Shown here in pieces: positions 27,501 through 42,500 of a stretch of 64,000 bases of DNA. The translations under genes were made by a program, and so were the position numbers. Origin of the DNA: Himantopus leucocephalus (taxonomy: Eukaryota > Chordata > Aves > Charadriiformes > Recurvirostridae); assembly GCA_003993805.1 (NCBI GenBank), contig RSEF01000005.1, positions 18,903,932 to 18,967,931 of the forward strand, in the 5' to 3' direction. The notes beneath the pieces were generated by a model, which was not told the origin of the DNA, did not search any database, and saw nothing but the letters and a program-made list of their open reading frames with translations. Position 1 is the first letter of the stretch. Each line of letters starts with the position of its first letter.

Positions 27501-30500
27501 CAAGAGCAGTTACATTTACACACAGGGGATCAACGGGGTCTGTGTTTGTTTCCATTTCCACAGGAGAATTACTTCTTAAGGAATCTTTTGAGCTTCAAAT
27601 ACAAAGTAAAAAAAGCTTTAGAAACATTTCTCAATAGCAGAATGAAGTGTTCTTAAAATAGTATTTTTAGTTCCACATTAAAGCTATGGGGCCTAAAACT
27701 CTACTGAAACTGAATGACAGCAAGCTTGTTTGTACGAGTCTTGAGAAGACTGATTACAAGTAGTAGTGGACATGTCCCTGGTAAATAAGGCATACAAGTA
27801 TCACTGGCTCCTTGTAGCATTTCCGACATTAATTGACTTTCTAAAGGCACTATTTGCAACTTGAAAGATTGTTCTCTACTGAGACTGCCAATGCAGTCGT
27901 CATCCACTACAGACTATGGAATCATATATACAGTATAGCTACAAGTTTTGCATTCTGAAGGAATTCAAAAGACAAGATTTGACCACTTGAAATACTTCTC
28001 ACCACTGATAGAATAATGTCTTTTCTATCCACTAATGTAGCAACTCCAAGCCTTCATTTTCTAAATCCATAATTCTGTTACCAACTTACTTGCCTCAAGC
28101 ATGAAACACTATGCTGTTTTATGTTGGAAAAAATTATACTTTTATATCAGAGCTGTTTAATGCCCAGACAGACAATTGAGAGCCAGATGTATAAAAGGAA
28201 GAGTATTCTGATTGGAGAAGGAATCAGTTCTTGACTGTTAGCATTTGGCAACTCGAAATTTACATCTATATGATTAGGCACCTACACAGAGGATTTCACC
28301 TGTTATTTTGTTTTGGGGTTGTTTTTTTTTTTTAAGTACAGTTCAAGCCAAGAAAGGAAAGTGTATCTCAGGCATTCCCAAAATACTGCAAAACTGCTTA
28401 ACCTAGATATCACAGCTGCATAACCATGCAAGTTTTAAATAAACAAACGCACACCACAACAACAAAAAACCCACAAAAAACCTGTTTGCTTTACAACATC
28501 CATAAAACAGAATCATCATAGACATTTTATGACCTTTACATTCAACAGGTACATGTTCAACCCTTCACTGGCTTCAGTTTACACCAAAAAAACCCCCCAC
28601 AACCCAAATTCTGGTCCAAGACCAATATTAAAGGACCCAAATACTCTTTAAAAACCCTCTAAAGCAATGATACAACAGGATCCACCCATCCTACAAAAGC
28701 CTGCTATGAGTTAGATCATATAAAGGCATAATGTTAGAACACATGGGGCCCTTCGTTCACTACACACCTTGTATTCCACCAGAACACTACCAATCCAGGC
28801 TTGGGTAGAGATGGATACCCCAAGGAAACCAAGTGGCAGCTGCCATTACTTTTAGTAGTGAAGAACTTGTCCTGAATCACTAATGTTCTTACCTCAAAGA
28901 GGACGTGAACTCTGAAAAGGAAGCCCAGCCAGTTTCTTTTGCTGGCATAGGTTCTTCTGTACTCCACACACCAGACCCAACAGAATCCAGATTGGCACCA
29001 TGTGCAGTCTCCATGGGTACATCAAAGTTAGCTGACCAGTTTGGTGCTGAAAAACCACCACCAAGATCTTTAGGAACAAATTTAAAGAACATGAGTGCAC
29101 ATATGCCTAACACACTGATTCTCTACACATACGTTCCAAAAGGAGCAGCAAAATTCATAACCAAACCGTAAAGCGCATGCAGAAGAATCCTCTATATACT
29201 GTTAAAAAAAATGAATGCATTCCCTAAAAGGGAAATTTTGCTAGTAAGGCAGAGTTTTAAGAACAGTAACTTGGAGTATTCTGCTAGAAATCGATACAGC
29301 TTATCCGAAGAACAAACACAATAAGCCATACCATCACAACTACAATCCCACTTTATTCTTTAAACGAGCACCAACATTTGTCATTTTTCAAAACTGATTT
29401 CTGTAATAGGAAAAAAAAATGCCTTAAGAGCTTTCATCCCTTTTTCAGTTTCCTATGCACATTTTCCTGAACATAGAAAATGAGCATGTCAACTTAGGTA
29501 TGGGCAATCTCTAAACTTCTCATGCACTAACACCACTGCTAAGCTTCAGAAAAGTTAAAGGCTTTTTACAACTTAAAAAATTTATTGCTATTTTAAATTT
29601 TGGAGCAACTGTGACTTAACAGCATCTAATTTAGGATAGGCGAATTCAAAATACTTCACCTACCCAAGGGAAACATGTTTTCCATTAACACTTACATACA
29701 AAAAAAAAAAACAGGCTGAAAGGGAAGCTCTGACTAGCAACTAGAAATTCCATCCCACGCAGATATGGGAGGAGACCCACATGGATCAAAACTTGTTTGA
29801 CACAGATCCAACGACACCAATCTGACAAAAGATAAGAAAACCCTTAACTCTTCCTTCTGTTTTAATTTAATTCCTTCCAGTCTAGATAAACACAGGGTTT
29901 TTACCTACAGATACTGCCATTTTAACTAAAGCCAGTTTAGTCTACCATAACTTCAATGTGAAAATTTTTAAGCCTATTACATCAGTTAAGTTTCCACATA
30001 AAGTCTACTGATGCGCATCTTCCATTTCAGCATGAAACCAGACTAACGCAAATTCACTTTGCTTCTGTAGGAAGCCTTTTAGAAGAGCATTGTTACATGA
30101 AAAGTTCATCTGAAAGGCTTCCAGTAAAAATAATTATATTTTAGGTTTGGAGATTAACAACCTATTAGTTTTACAGACATTCAAGACATAAGTGATTACA
30201 CTTCATCTTTCCCTTTGACTCCTCTTCCTTTTTTACCTCTTTAAGAGTAGAAACATGAATTTTAGAGAAACTAAGTAACTTGACTCAAGACACGTAAGGA
30301 ACTCAAATTTCCCCAATATTTGCATGCTCTGTTGCAAGCAGTTTCTACAGTGGGAAAGACTAGTTTATTAAGATAGTTGGAATAAAAATGGTAAATGAGG
30401 AAAACTCCTCCAAAATAAGACTGCTAGATCTACCACTTTCCTATAACTCAAAGTAGCTGGGAGAAAAGCTACATACGTTCACTTAAGTCTACTTCCATTT

Positions 30501-33500
30501 TGTCCTCTGCATTGGTGTGTGATTCAAACAAGTCTTGTTTTGTTCCATCCTCTTCTTCAGAATCTGTACTTTCTTCACTGTCTGTGCTGCCCGAACTTAA
30601 AATACAAAGAGACAGTTTACATTCTGTGTTTAGTATCAGACCCTGGGCACAATGAAATACTGGACAGTTTAAGGCTAAAGAGAATTACAACAGCTATCAT
30701 TTCTGATAGATTAACTGAGGTATAATTTGTTAGCTGTTAGTAGTCCCCTCATTTCTGTCTCTCAAAAAAACCCAAGGTTTAAGGTTTTTCACTGATCATG
30801 TAAAAGAGGCTATCTTTTTCCCCCACCATTTGCAAGTAGAAGACAAAAAATTGTTTTTACTCCTGCCATGCAAAAGGGAGCAGAAAAGGAAAGTAAGGAA
30901 TCAGATCTGTGTACAGATAGTCAGTCTATTTGGTCTCTTCACACTATACGGAAGCGCTGAAATACAAAACCCTTCAACACCAGTCTAACAACATATAACT
31001 TGATTTATTTTAAAATCTAACAGATCTAACAAATCTAGCTTAAAATCTCCCCAACTGTATTCCAGTCCATCTTCTTTACATACATACTTTAAACCCTACA
31101 GACATCTCTCCCTTCCTGGTGATTGCAACTAACACAAAAAGCAAGGTAAGGTGAGAAGGTAAAGATGTACCTGAAACACATCACATTAAGTAACCAAAAC
31201 ACCATCAGAGAAAATAATTGATTTTGTACAGAAGGTATTGGCAACATGCATTTTGAAGGTTGCAAGGGAAGAGGAGATTACGTTTGTGATTCAAGCCACA
31301 AGAATGTCAGAAAATAAAAAAGGACAGCCTTGGGACAAAATTCAGTAGACATCAAGGCAGACTGCACAGCCCTGAGTTTTGGGGACCACATGTTCCTTCC
31401 CCTCAATGCAGCTTCCTATGCAGTTTTGTCTATAAGCACCCTGGTACTGTAGAGGGGACAGCAAGGTCTACAGAGGTGTGGAACTGGACTGCCTTGTCCA
31501 AGGCAAGAATGGCTGAGTAGGTTTAAAAGTAGTGGGAAAGAATAAACAGCAGGAAAAAAACCAAGCTACAAAAGCTGAAGTGCAGGAAGAACTGAGTAGG
31601 CAGCGCAGCTGCTGCAATCTTTTGCAAATTATGACTAGAAGACAGGCACTAGAGCCACCCCTCTACTAATTTCTCCACAGAATGGAAATACGCTGGACAG
31701 CCTGCACTAATGGTCAGCCTGAACCAAAAGACATGCTCAGTATTGAGGGCTCACTATACTGCTATTTGGATGAAAAACACATTTCTTACCTAGAACGCCT
31801 CTGTGACTCTGGTGTAAATGCAATATGTTTTTCTTCCCAAATGTCTTCTTCATCAGAGCCACCATCATCAAACTGCTGTATCCGCTCCTTACAGCATGCC
31901 TCAAACAAGGCTATATTGCCCTAAATACAGCAAAAGCATAAAACCTGTATTTATGATTAATCATTCTACTTATATTAGTAAACATTTTGGAAATATGTGA
32001 CTATTCTGAAGAGGGAATAAAACCTATTTCTCTAAAAGCAGCAGAAAACCAGAACATCTAACAACTTCAAGCTTGCCAAGAAAATATTCAGTGGTGCTTG
32101 TTTTACTCAGCTGCTAACAAGTTGAGTGGACCATCAAGAGCAGCTAGGAGTTTCCATCAAGTTTAAGAACAGCATGCAGGAATGACATTGAAGAGCTTTT
32201 CAGACAACTAAGACTACCAAGTACTCTGTCTTATTTTCTATAGTGAGGTTCATTTCAGCTCAATTGTCAAATAACATCTAGGGTTAAAGTCTCTGTCCTT
32301 ACTTTTCTGTCACCACAATCTCACTGGATGACTGAAATAGCTTCTACCCATAAAACACAAGTGTGCAATATGCACAAATCAGATCCAAGCCTGTTCTTGA
32401 ACCTGGCCATCCAAATTAGAAGCAATTCTGTTTAATACCGATCACAAAGGATAACAGTGTCTTCCAATTAGAAAATCTCATGATACAGAAACAAGGTAGG
32501 GTAATTATTTTCCAGAGATTACACAAAGGAATAAATGTAACAACTATCACCAAAACTCTGAGGTTGCACCGAAGTTTGAAAGACAGTAATTTTTCTGACA
32601 ATACAGGAACATATACTTACACTTTCATTCGTATTGAGGGTAAAGTTGATGTCTGAGACCCGATCAAAAGAAACACTACAAAAAAGCAGATGTATGCAAT
32701 AGAACAAGATGTTGCATTATGACATTAAGACATTTCATTTCTCTTACATTTCTCATTTTCCAATAACCTAAAAATATAAAATTAAAGACAAAGTTTCCAA
32801 CATGAACCAGTCAAATTCCACATTGAGGAGGCCTGGCATTCATGTGATTTTTCTAACTGTGAAACATTTTAAACAAAAATACAATGTTGTCTCTACTCTA
32901 TAGTTAGCTGTGAAGATGCAACAAGCCTAAGCAAGCATAACTGAAGTGATATATATATAAAACTCAAATGCTGTACTGTTATGCACTGGGAAAAAAAGGT
33001 AAGCGTAAAAGAATGCCTAATCTGACTGTGGTATAACATGATACAGCTCAAAATCCTGCAGAGATCTGAGTTAGCACTTCTTACGCCTTCTAACTGATTA
33101 TACCACTTTATAAAAGGATCTTCTCAACAGGAGTAGAGAAAGGGAAAAATGCAGTATCAACTTCTGTTTCCTAAAGGAAAAATGAATCTCCATTTTTTTA
33201 ACCAATTACTAAAGTTTTTTCCAAACCAAACACTAAATATATATTAGGCTTTACACATCTTCAGATATTAAGCTATTGAGCAGTTTCACTTAAAGTAACT
33301 ACAAACATGTCTTAGACTAAAAATAGCATTAGGCAAACTAAATCTCTAGGGAAAGCAAAAAGAGAGTAGGAAGAGATGGGAAATACTACCAGACTCTCTG
33401 AAGAGTTAATCTATTCTTTTTCTAGCCACATACAGCAGTGCATTCAGCAGAGCAAGTACTACTCTTCCTCTAATCCTCACTGCATTATGAAGTAGGGAAC

Positions 33501-36500
33501 AAGGTAAGTGGTCTAAAGAAACATAAGTTTCAAGTGTGACTGAATTACTGTGCAAATTACCATCCGAGTTACTGTACAACAGTAAGCAGATAATTTAAGC
33601 TGTAATTGATTCTTGCACAAAAAGCGTAACTTTAAAGTAACTTTACCTACAGTTTAATTCAACTCTTGAGTACATCATCACTATACCTATCACAAATCTC
33701 AAGAGATCTGCTTGCACAAGTAGTCATCTTCTTTCCACCAAGACCACATACTACCAAAGGCATGTAAAGGAATTCCAACTCCTACCCTTGCCGAAATCCA
33801 CTTGTTTCTAACAAAGTTAGAGTATCCTAAATTGCTTCCTCTCCCATCCTATCTTAATCTATAATCTCCACAGATTATGTGGTGTAAAAAGGCAGCAGTG
33901 CTTCTTAGATGCAAGCTTCAGTCAACCATCGCTTACTAAACATATCTTACAGAAGAGCACTGAGGACAGTTTATTGTCTTTTACCCTTGTAGTAATCACC
34001 CTTTGGGTAATGCTTTTTACTCTCATCTGCATGTTCTTGCATCCCAAACCTTAAATTCTTATAAAAATCAAGAACAAGTCAATTTGCAGCAAAAATCCCC
34101 ATTCTTTCCTTTTCCCATTATGGCATCAGTTTACTTAGAACTGACAGAAGAGATCAGTTTTTGTGTGGGATTTTTGTTGTACTTTGTTTTTATTTTTTGT
34201 TTGTTTGGTTGGGTTTTTTACCTGACCAAGATCGTTCTCATTTCCTCATCACTTACCTTATTTGTAGAAACAAGCCTTAACTACCTTGACATTGAAAACA
34301 AAGGTAGATTTACGATGGCCTTTCTTACTGTCCCCTACAGAAAAGTACACTCACAGACAAGTTGTTCCTATCATCTCTCCCAGAAAAACTTAAAAGTAGA
34401 GTTATTCATCTGGTCTGGTACACAGATTCAGCAGGGAAGAAAACAGTAATCACTTTGAGGCACAGAGAAAGTGACAGTGCCCACAACACTGCCATGTCAT
34501 TGGACAGACATAGCTTTCAAAAGCAGAGTTATAATATAGTTATTTATTCACAAGCACTGTATTCTCATGTTGGCACAGCCAGGACAATAGAAATGAAAGG
34601 TAAGCTGTTGCTCTCCTCTAAACTGTTCAAGGAGGCTTCTATCAACGCACACAGCACAAAAAGACAGGACTGACTGGCAACTGCCTTGCATCAGTAAAGG
34701 CTTGTGTTTATCATCAGCAAAAACACAGCCAAATACACAATAAGAAAGGAAACTCCCGAGACTATAGTCAAAGCCAGTATAATGTTATACTCACTTGCCG
34801 ATGTCATCTTGATCAGCAAACTTCTCATCGTTGAAGCCAAACTGGTCAATAAAATTGGACGTCATTTGTTGCATCTGATAATCAGAAAAGGCCTGGCAAC
34901 CCCAGGACCAACGACAGTGATATAATGATTCTAATAATACTCTACTCTAAAAATCCTACTTGCCCATTTTTCTCCAAAGAAATAAAAGTCTCTCTAATCT
35001 AAACATAAAGGACAGGAAAAGGATTTGTTTTAACCTTTGAATTTTAAATGGTAACACTGACTACACGCCTACTTGCATTTACTGACTTGAAAGCCAGTCT
35101 AATAGCATCTCTCAATAAGAATGTTAAATCTCTATTTTAACTACATGTTAATCAGCACCTTTGCAAATGCACCCCAAAGAAACAGCGAAACAACACAGTA
35201 TACTAGATATAAGAAAAAGCTTTGTTGAAAATAGCACGAAGGTATAAATGGTAAGAACCAGAAAAGTACATTATATAGATACTAAAGCACAGTTGCATAC
35301 TTATCATGTAGTTATCACTAGAAATATCAGTCTCAGGCACACACAGCAGCAGCATCTATTCAACATCTAGAAGGAGGAAACTATTGAACATTTTGCACCA
35401 CAATGCAGTGTCACTGACTAAACTGTACTTTAAAAAATAAAGATGCCAGTGTCAGCCACCAGCAGATGGGTATATACACATCTGGGCATTTTCTCCTATC
35501 CATAACAATAGTTTTTGTCCCTTACTTCCCAAGACTGTAATTAAATTATCACACATTTTCTACGGACTTCTCGTAGTGTAAAGTCAGTGAATGCCAAGAT
35601 ATTCTAGAAAATACAGCTGTCAACATCAATTCTCTTGGTTTCCTGCCCAGGTAGCTAAAGTGACACAGTATACAGACAAAACCTTTGAAGAAGGTGGTAA
35701 AGCTGAACAAAGTGAATATGGCAAGACATAAGAGAACGGTCAAGGAAAGCAAGCTGGATTAAAGCATTATGAAAACTGGAGGAAAAAGAAAGGAGAGGTA
35801 GAAGGATGAGGTACAGAGCAAGACAGTATGAGGACTGGGATGGCATCTGAAAAACCCTCATGACTGGTAGGGTCAAGCAAGAACTCTTTTACATTTTGAT
35901 CCTAAATTTTAAAATGTGACAGATAATTCTGGAAAACTTCAGGACTGAGTACCAACACAATTGTATATCAACATTACACAGGCAGACAGACCACCAATTA
36001 CTGACTGTCCTCCCTATAAAATAATTACTCTGCTTTATACTGGTTACTGGTTTCCTGTAAAGTATTTTCACTATTATGGATATTAAAAAGTGCATGTGAC
36101 TGAAAGACATTAGTGAATTACCTTTGTAGGAAGAAAAAACCCAAAGAAATTACAGACTTGTTCTGTTTTACAAAAGGTGCAACCATTCAGAACACCACGC
36201 ACCAGGACAAACAGAAAATTAAGACATGATGTTTATGGCGTAAGCTAGTTATGAAACTAGTGTGAAGCCTTATCACTACATCAAAATTGTCTACAAGTAT
36301 ATAAAATGCAGTTATAAACTACTAGTGTATCTCAGACCTTAGACAGTTCTATCCCATTCTCTAATATATTTGTCTCTTAAGTATACCGAAAAAAGTGGTA
36401 CTAAGTTGGTAGAGAACAGAGTAACAATGCTGTCCTGGAGTAAAAGTTTCCAGAGCCACAGCAAGACAGCACATTAAATACTGCTGGTACAAGAAACCTT

Positions 36501-39500
36501 ACAACCCAGAACTAGGTAATGGAACACCTTTTCAAAGCTGTCAGTTTTGAGTGTTATTCAGAAACTTACATAAAGTTTTTCTGAGAAAAATGGGGGGAAA
36601 AAGCAACCTTCCTTTCTGGAACAAAGGATCTTCATTAGAAGACAGTATAGAACTAGATTTGGATGTGAGAAGAAAGAAGTCATAGCAAATGTAATTCTGC
36701 ACAGGCAGAAGTTAAGTTTCACAAAAATAAACAACAGATGAACAGGTTCCTTAGCATTTTCGTCCCTTATCCAATTCCTGATGTATCCACTTGAATTTTG
36801 GAAGTTTCCCTCCTGTTTCCTCCTTTAACTATTGGTCTAGAATAGCATATTCTATTGGTCTCGAATAGCGTATGTCTAAAGAAACTACTTTATCAATGAA
36901 TTTGTGGAGATAGAGAATGCTTAAAGTAATTTCAATGCATTTCCCATCAGAGATTTATCTTCTCTAGTATCATGCTTTCCTCACAAGACCACTTTAGAAA
37001 GTATATTTTACTAGCTTAGCTTAGGAAAAAATAAAGATTAAGAAAATGGTGATGAACTTGAAAGAAACAGCACTGGACGGTCTGCGTTTCTTCAAATTAA
37101 CTACCTGGAACTGCTGAGACTGTCTAGGCATAGCTGGTCACTAAGGGCATGCATGAAAAGGACAGATATTTGAAGATCTTGCTTTCTCACTAGACCTGCT
37201 ACAGATAGCACCCAACTTACCAAGTTTGTATTCAGGTGCACCCTACATGCACAAAAATCACTGCATGAGATAAAAATGCATCAGATTCTTAAAACTTGAG
37301 CCACCACCCACAATTCAAACTTAATAAGCAATTACTTATAAGAACTATAGAAGATGCATAAAGTATCAAAGCCAGTCTTAGACTAGGCAGTTGTTAGTGT
37401 GAGCCAAGAGATTTTGGTTAATAGCCCAGATAAGTAGTTTGTTCCATATAAGGGATCTATCAGCAGTCTTGTGCTGCATGGCAGCCACTCTTTCACCACC
37501 AGTGAAAGAGCTGAAAGAGATGCGTATTGCAGATAGGACAGTATTGTCACAGAAATGCTGTCACTCTTCATCAAAATGGCACCAGTGTTCCCCACAGTCA
37601 CTCATTGCAAAAGTATTCTAATACCATAACCATATTTAAACACTATGATTATCCATTAGACAGCTATGAAAGCATTAAAACTTCAAGGTGGATACAGCTT
37701 TGACTTAAAGCTTTCAGTCTGGTTGATGTGAAAATTCCCTAGGCATTCCCAAGTTTTTTTTCATTAAACCAAATGAAACACAAATGAGTTGTCAAAAGCA
37801 TATACTGAGTTTAAAAATAACTTATCAAGTTCATTGGAAATTTAGTTCAGGAAGATTTGGCTATGTACATTTGCCAGCTATTGAGGGTCTATAAAGTTAA
37901 AAGCATTGGAGCTGCTAGATAAAACCTGTAACAGGAGCATACTTAGCTCTTCATTTATATTGTTGTGACAGTGCAGAGTTTGATATTTTGCCAAAAACTA
38001 AAAGCATGTAACAACAAATAGCTAGTCCTCCTTGTTTCCTCATCAAAATAAGGGTCAACATTTAGAAGAAAAAATCTGTAAGCAGAACCACACAGAAACC
38101 TGCATTTGCTTTCACAGCAATTCATACTTCCCCAAAAATACAATTAGAAGCCACCATTGAAACTTCTGTATCTAGTAAGAACTATAGTTCACATAGGAAC
38201 TGTGTTCAACTTCACCAGACAGCTGGCATATAAAATGTCTTGTTAGGCATAATGAGCACAGATCTGCATACACAGCATGATCAGAGAGTAAAAGCTGGAA
38301 GGCACACCAAGATATCATGACTTGTGTTAAAAACCATACCTCTGGGTTTGAGAAAACACAGTTGTGTGCATGCACACGTCTAAGTTTTATTTTAAACTTT
38401 CTAGATTTGTATTTGCTTGTGACAGAAATACAAGTTCCACTGCTTTTAAAAAATGTCTTATTTTTTACAGAAAGAGCCACTTCTGCTGTTAAAAGAATTC
38501 AACTTACCTGCTGCAAAGAAGAATCCTGTGAGAAGCCAGTTTCTTTAAAGTCAATTTCATCATCACTGGAAGAATGAATGTGGCAGGTAGTAACCTATGC
38601 AAAGAAATTTAGTCATCTGCATAGTATATGACAGACACTCAAGTATACTCACACTATCTGGCAGAATCTTCCATTTCATATTAGAACAAGTAACTGATTT
38701 TTTTTTCAGTTTTCCCAACTGCTATGCCACATAAAACAGTCCCTGAAATATTTCAATAGCATTAACACATACATGAGTATTCGATACCCCAAAAAAGCCA
38801 AAGCTTTTGACTACTTCAGAATGACTATTTAACAAAAAAGCCAGTCCTACAGCTGATAGTTATCTAAAACAAAATGAGACAAAAACTTGCATCTTGTCTT
38901 TGTACTGCATGAAATATATTGAACAGCAAGTGAATCAGTAGTCACAAAAATACTAGATTATATACAGAGATCCTCCCTCCTTTCCTCTATATAAAATATA
39001 GAAGAATTAAAGAGAAACTGTCTTGGGTATCTACAGTATTCACAAAAAGGTAAAAGAATTAAACTTCAGAAATTCATCACCAATGTGTACTTGCAGAAAC
39101 AGACATGGAGCTGTTGCCACAGCAACTGTTGTTCTAAACATTACCTTTGAAAGAAGAGATTTTTTTTTATGATCTGACAGAACTAGTGGGAATAGTTTCT
39201 TCAGTAGCACCGCAATATAAGCAGCATGTTCTTGAAAGTACTCATCTTCAGTCAGAACAGCACTCCAGAAGTACTTTTAGCCAGGACAGCAATTAGCTAA
39301 AGTAACAGTACCAACAGTTGACCCTTAAGATGTACTCTATGAAGGATCACTAGTATTAGGCAAATCTACAGATGACAAAGCTTATACTGCACTATAATAT
39401 ATTGCATTATTCTACACACTCCTAGAACTCCACATTACAGATTCTCAAGTGAAGTCAGGTGGTTCATGGATTCTTTTTATTTTTTTGAAGAAAATACAAA

Positions 39501-42500
39501 TCTATACAAAAGGAGTACCGAAACACATGCAAGTCTTCATACAAGACAGACACCTTTCTATGCTCCCACAAATATCGCAGGACAATGCTACTGTCTGGAC
39601 ACACGTGCAAGAGAAATAAAGAAAATTGTTACCTGAAGTATATTGTGCTTTTATGCTTTTCGCTCTGTTAGTAGAACACTTAACTTTAAAAAAAAAAATT
39701 GGAGTGCTTTATTCTTGCATATCTACCATCCAGCCCTGCACTGCAATTACTAAAAGTACCCTGACTTTAAGTTAGTGAATTTCTGAAGGAAACCTGACCT
39801 ATCAACACTAAAACTGTCAATAAGAGGGAAGAACAGTAATGCACCAAATTCTGGGCTTCTTGTGTCTGGAGGAGAACTGTTATATCAAATAACAGACCAA
39901 GTCTATAACATTAGTGCTTAGTGTATATTTATGAAAATATTCTTGCAAAGTCTGCACACTTCAAGGTAATTTTATGGCATTCCATACCACAACCCGAACT
40001 GCCATAGATGCCGCCCCCCTCATGTGGGTACGTTTCAAGAGGACAAAAGTTAATACACCTACTTCTTTTACAACTGCAACTTGTTGAGGGAAAAGACACC
40101 CAAAACCAAGTAAGAAATTGTTTATTTAGTTACTACTAATGAGTTAATCCCCAGTAGAAATCCTACCCTTACTGCTGTAACAGAAACAAGCTCAGGAATC
40201 TTAGCTAGACATAGTGTCTTCTCCCCCAGACTCTACTTTTGGGAACCAACAGGACATAAGGCCTAAGATACATGAGTTACTATTGTTTTCTGACAGCTGC
40301 TCTAGTTGAAGTGTAAACCTGAAAGAAGAAACTAGCACTACTCTACCCTAATAAATAAATGGAAGAATTATGCTAGGGAAGGGAGTGGGAATGACCACTG
40401 CAAATTCTAGCAATTAATTCTGAAGAAAGATCCTCACTGTTCAGACCAGTTGCTTTCTAACACTAACACACAGCACAGGTACTTTTTGCAAATAACTTGT
40501 TCTAACGTGTAACATTTTTTGCATCATTTCCTGGTAATACTGCGCAGGATTTTCCTTAAGAGAAAGGAACTACATGGTGATTTTTCAGGCAATCATGAAC
40601 AAGTTGCCCTGTAGACTTGTTTTTAGGCTTAGCAGAGGTATGTTCTCCTCACCCAGTCTTTAAGTATACCTCACAAACATTCAATATTATGACTAATATT
40701 GGAAGGATGCCATAGACACATCTGAAGTCATACCAAGTCTCCTGTACAACCCAGTATTACTAGTTGTATAGCATTCTTCACTGTACCAGCATCATTAATG
40801 CACATTGTCAGAAGAGAAAACGAACAATTACTCCATATTTGTTTTACCTTCAGCTAGGTAAGTTTAAGCAGGTAAGCTTAGTGAAGTACTGCCTACCTTC
40901 TACCAGAAGGACAATTAGCAGTGGAAAAATAAAAATAAACTCACTGTAAAGTCTGTAAAGTGTTTGGGGAAACTCTGAGAGTTCTGCTACATGCTCACTT
41001 CTAAGTCTGCAGTTACTGTTGTTTTAGAAAATGTAACAAGAACTTGTTTGAAAGACAGAAAAGCCTAAAGAGGGAGAAAGAGAATGAAAGGGATAAAGTG
41101 TTGATAGATTTACAATCAACATCCATGATGTAAAACAACTGAAAAAGAATAGTCTCATAGCTGCAGAAGCAGCTCATTATGCACAGGACCCCAGGACCAC
41201 ACACCTTGTTCCAATATAGTAAAAGAGCTCTTTGTTGAGCACCAAACAACTGAAGCATTTTAAGTACTCACAAGATGAGTTATTTCCATAGTCTTCACAC
41301 AGCTAACTTATTTACATAATTTTTAATAAATTCACATCATAAGAGTATGCATACACATAAAGATCAGATCATCTGAGCTTAGTAAATCCAGTAAGTTGAC
41401 TGAAGAAGATCAAGTATAACAGTAAACCACAGTTCTGTCTTCAGGCCAGGAACCGTGTGCTTAACTATTTTATCACCCATGACTAGATTCTGCTCAACAG
41501 CTTGCTTAGGACAGGTAAACCTTAAACCAAGTAAATAAGTCTACTCATATACCCAGTTAATATAAGGCTAATCCATAGAAGTTTAACCCATAGAAAATTA
41601 AGAAAGGTGTGCTTAAGATCTTGCTCTGGGGACACTGAAAATCTGCACTTTAAATCAGGTGTAAGCTTTCTGATAAGCTGTTGTTTTAACCCAGGATGCT
41701 TCCATCAACTTACAGAACAACTCAAACCAAATTGTCCAGGTTTACAGATGGAGAGTACAGGTCTATGGAGACCAAAGCACAGACCAAAAGCATGGATATT
41801 AGGGGACAGTGTGAATGGGAAGAAATACTGTGGGGCTCTGCTTTCAGGATACACACATACAATAACCATAACAAACTTGACACAGTAAAACAACAAGCTG
41901 AGTTTTCTATGAGTTCTGTCTTTTAATATCTCCTACACGACATTGTACTGTCCATCACTGCTTATCTTTGAACTAAATGCTAATCCAAAGGTTCATAAGA
42001 ATTGATTAGGACGCAAGCAGAAACAAAGCCTGTAACTTCAGAAATTCAAAGACACAGTATTTTCCCTGACAGCATTTTAGATACAAGAACTTGTTTTAAT
42101 GCTTTGTATTTCTATTCAACTGAACATTGTGAAGTTTGGAGATATGTTTTAAATGAGGTTTTACTATTGTTACATCAAGTACAAAGTTATTTACTACTGT
42201 TACATCAAGTATTACATATCTAAAGAGCTAATTACAATGTTATTAATCATAAATCAGCTTAAAACTCTGCCTCTTTAGATAACTCTTCTCTTGGATCAAG
42301 AAGTAGTTTCTAACAAGAGGAAAATATCATTATTCTACAAGCACTATGAACTTTGCATTCACAGACTCAAGGAAAAAATACCATCTGTACATCATTTGGT
42401 CCTGTCCACAAGCTGCAGTTTCAGACCAATTTCCTATTGCCACACACATCATATTAGCATTATGTTCCAGTTGCTGTATTATGTTGAAATAGCAAATTTA

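Noticed and set aside
28905..29171. 88-codon plus-strand frame
   Set aside because: Antisense shadow of the PPP6R3 exon at 28893-29046.
34003..34449. 148-codon plus-strand frame with a hydrophobic middle
   Set aside because: It lies inside a PPP6R3 intron, antisense, in T-rich sequence that gives a Phe/Leu-rich membrane-like stretch by chance. No family similarity seen.
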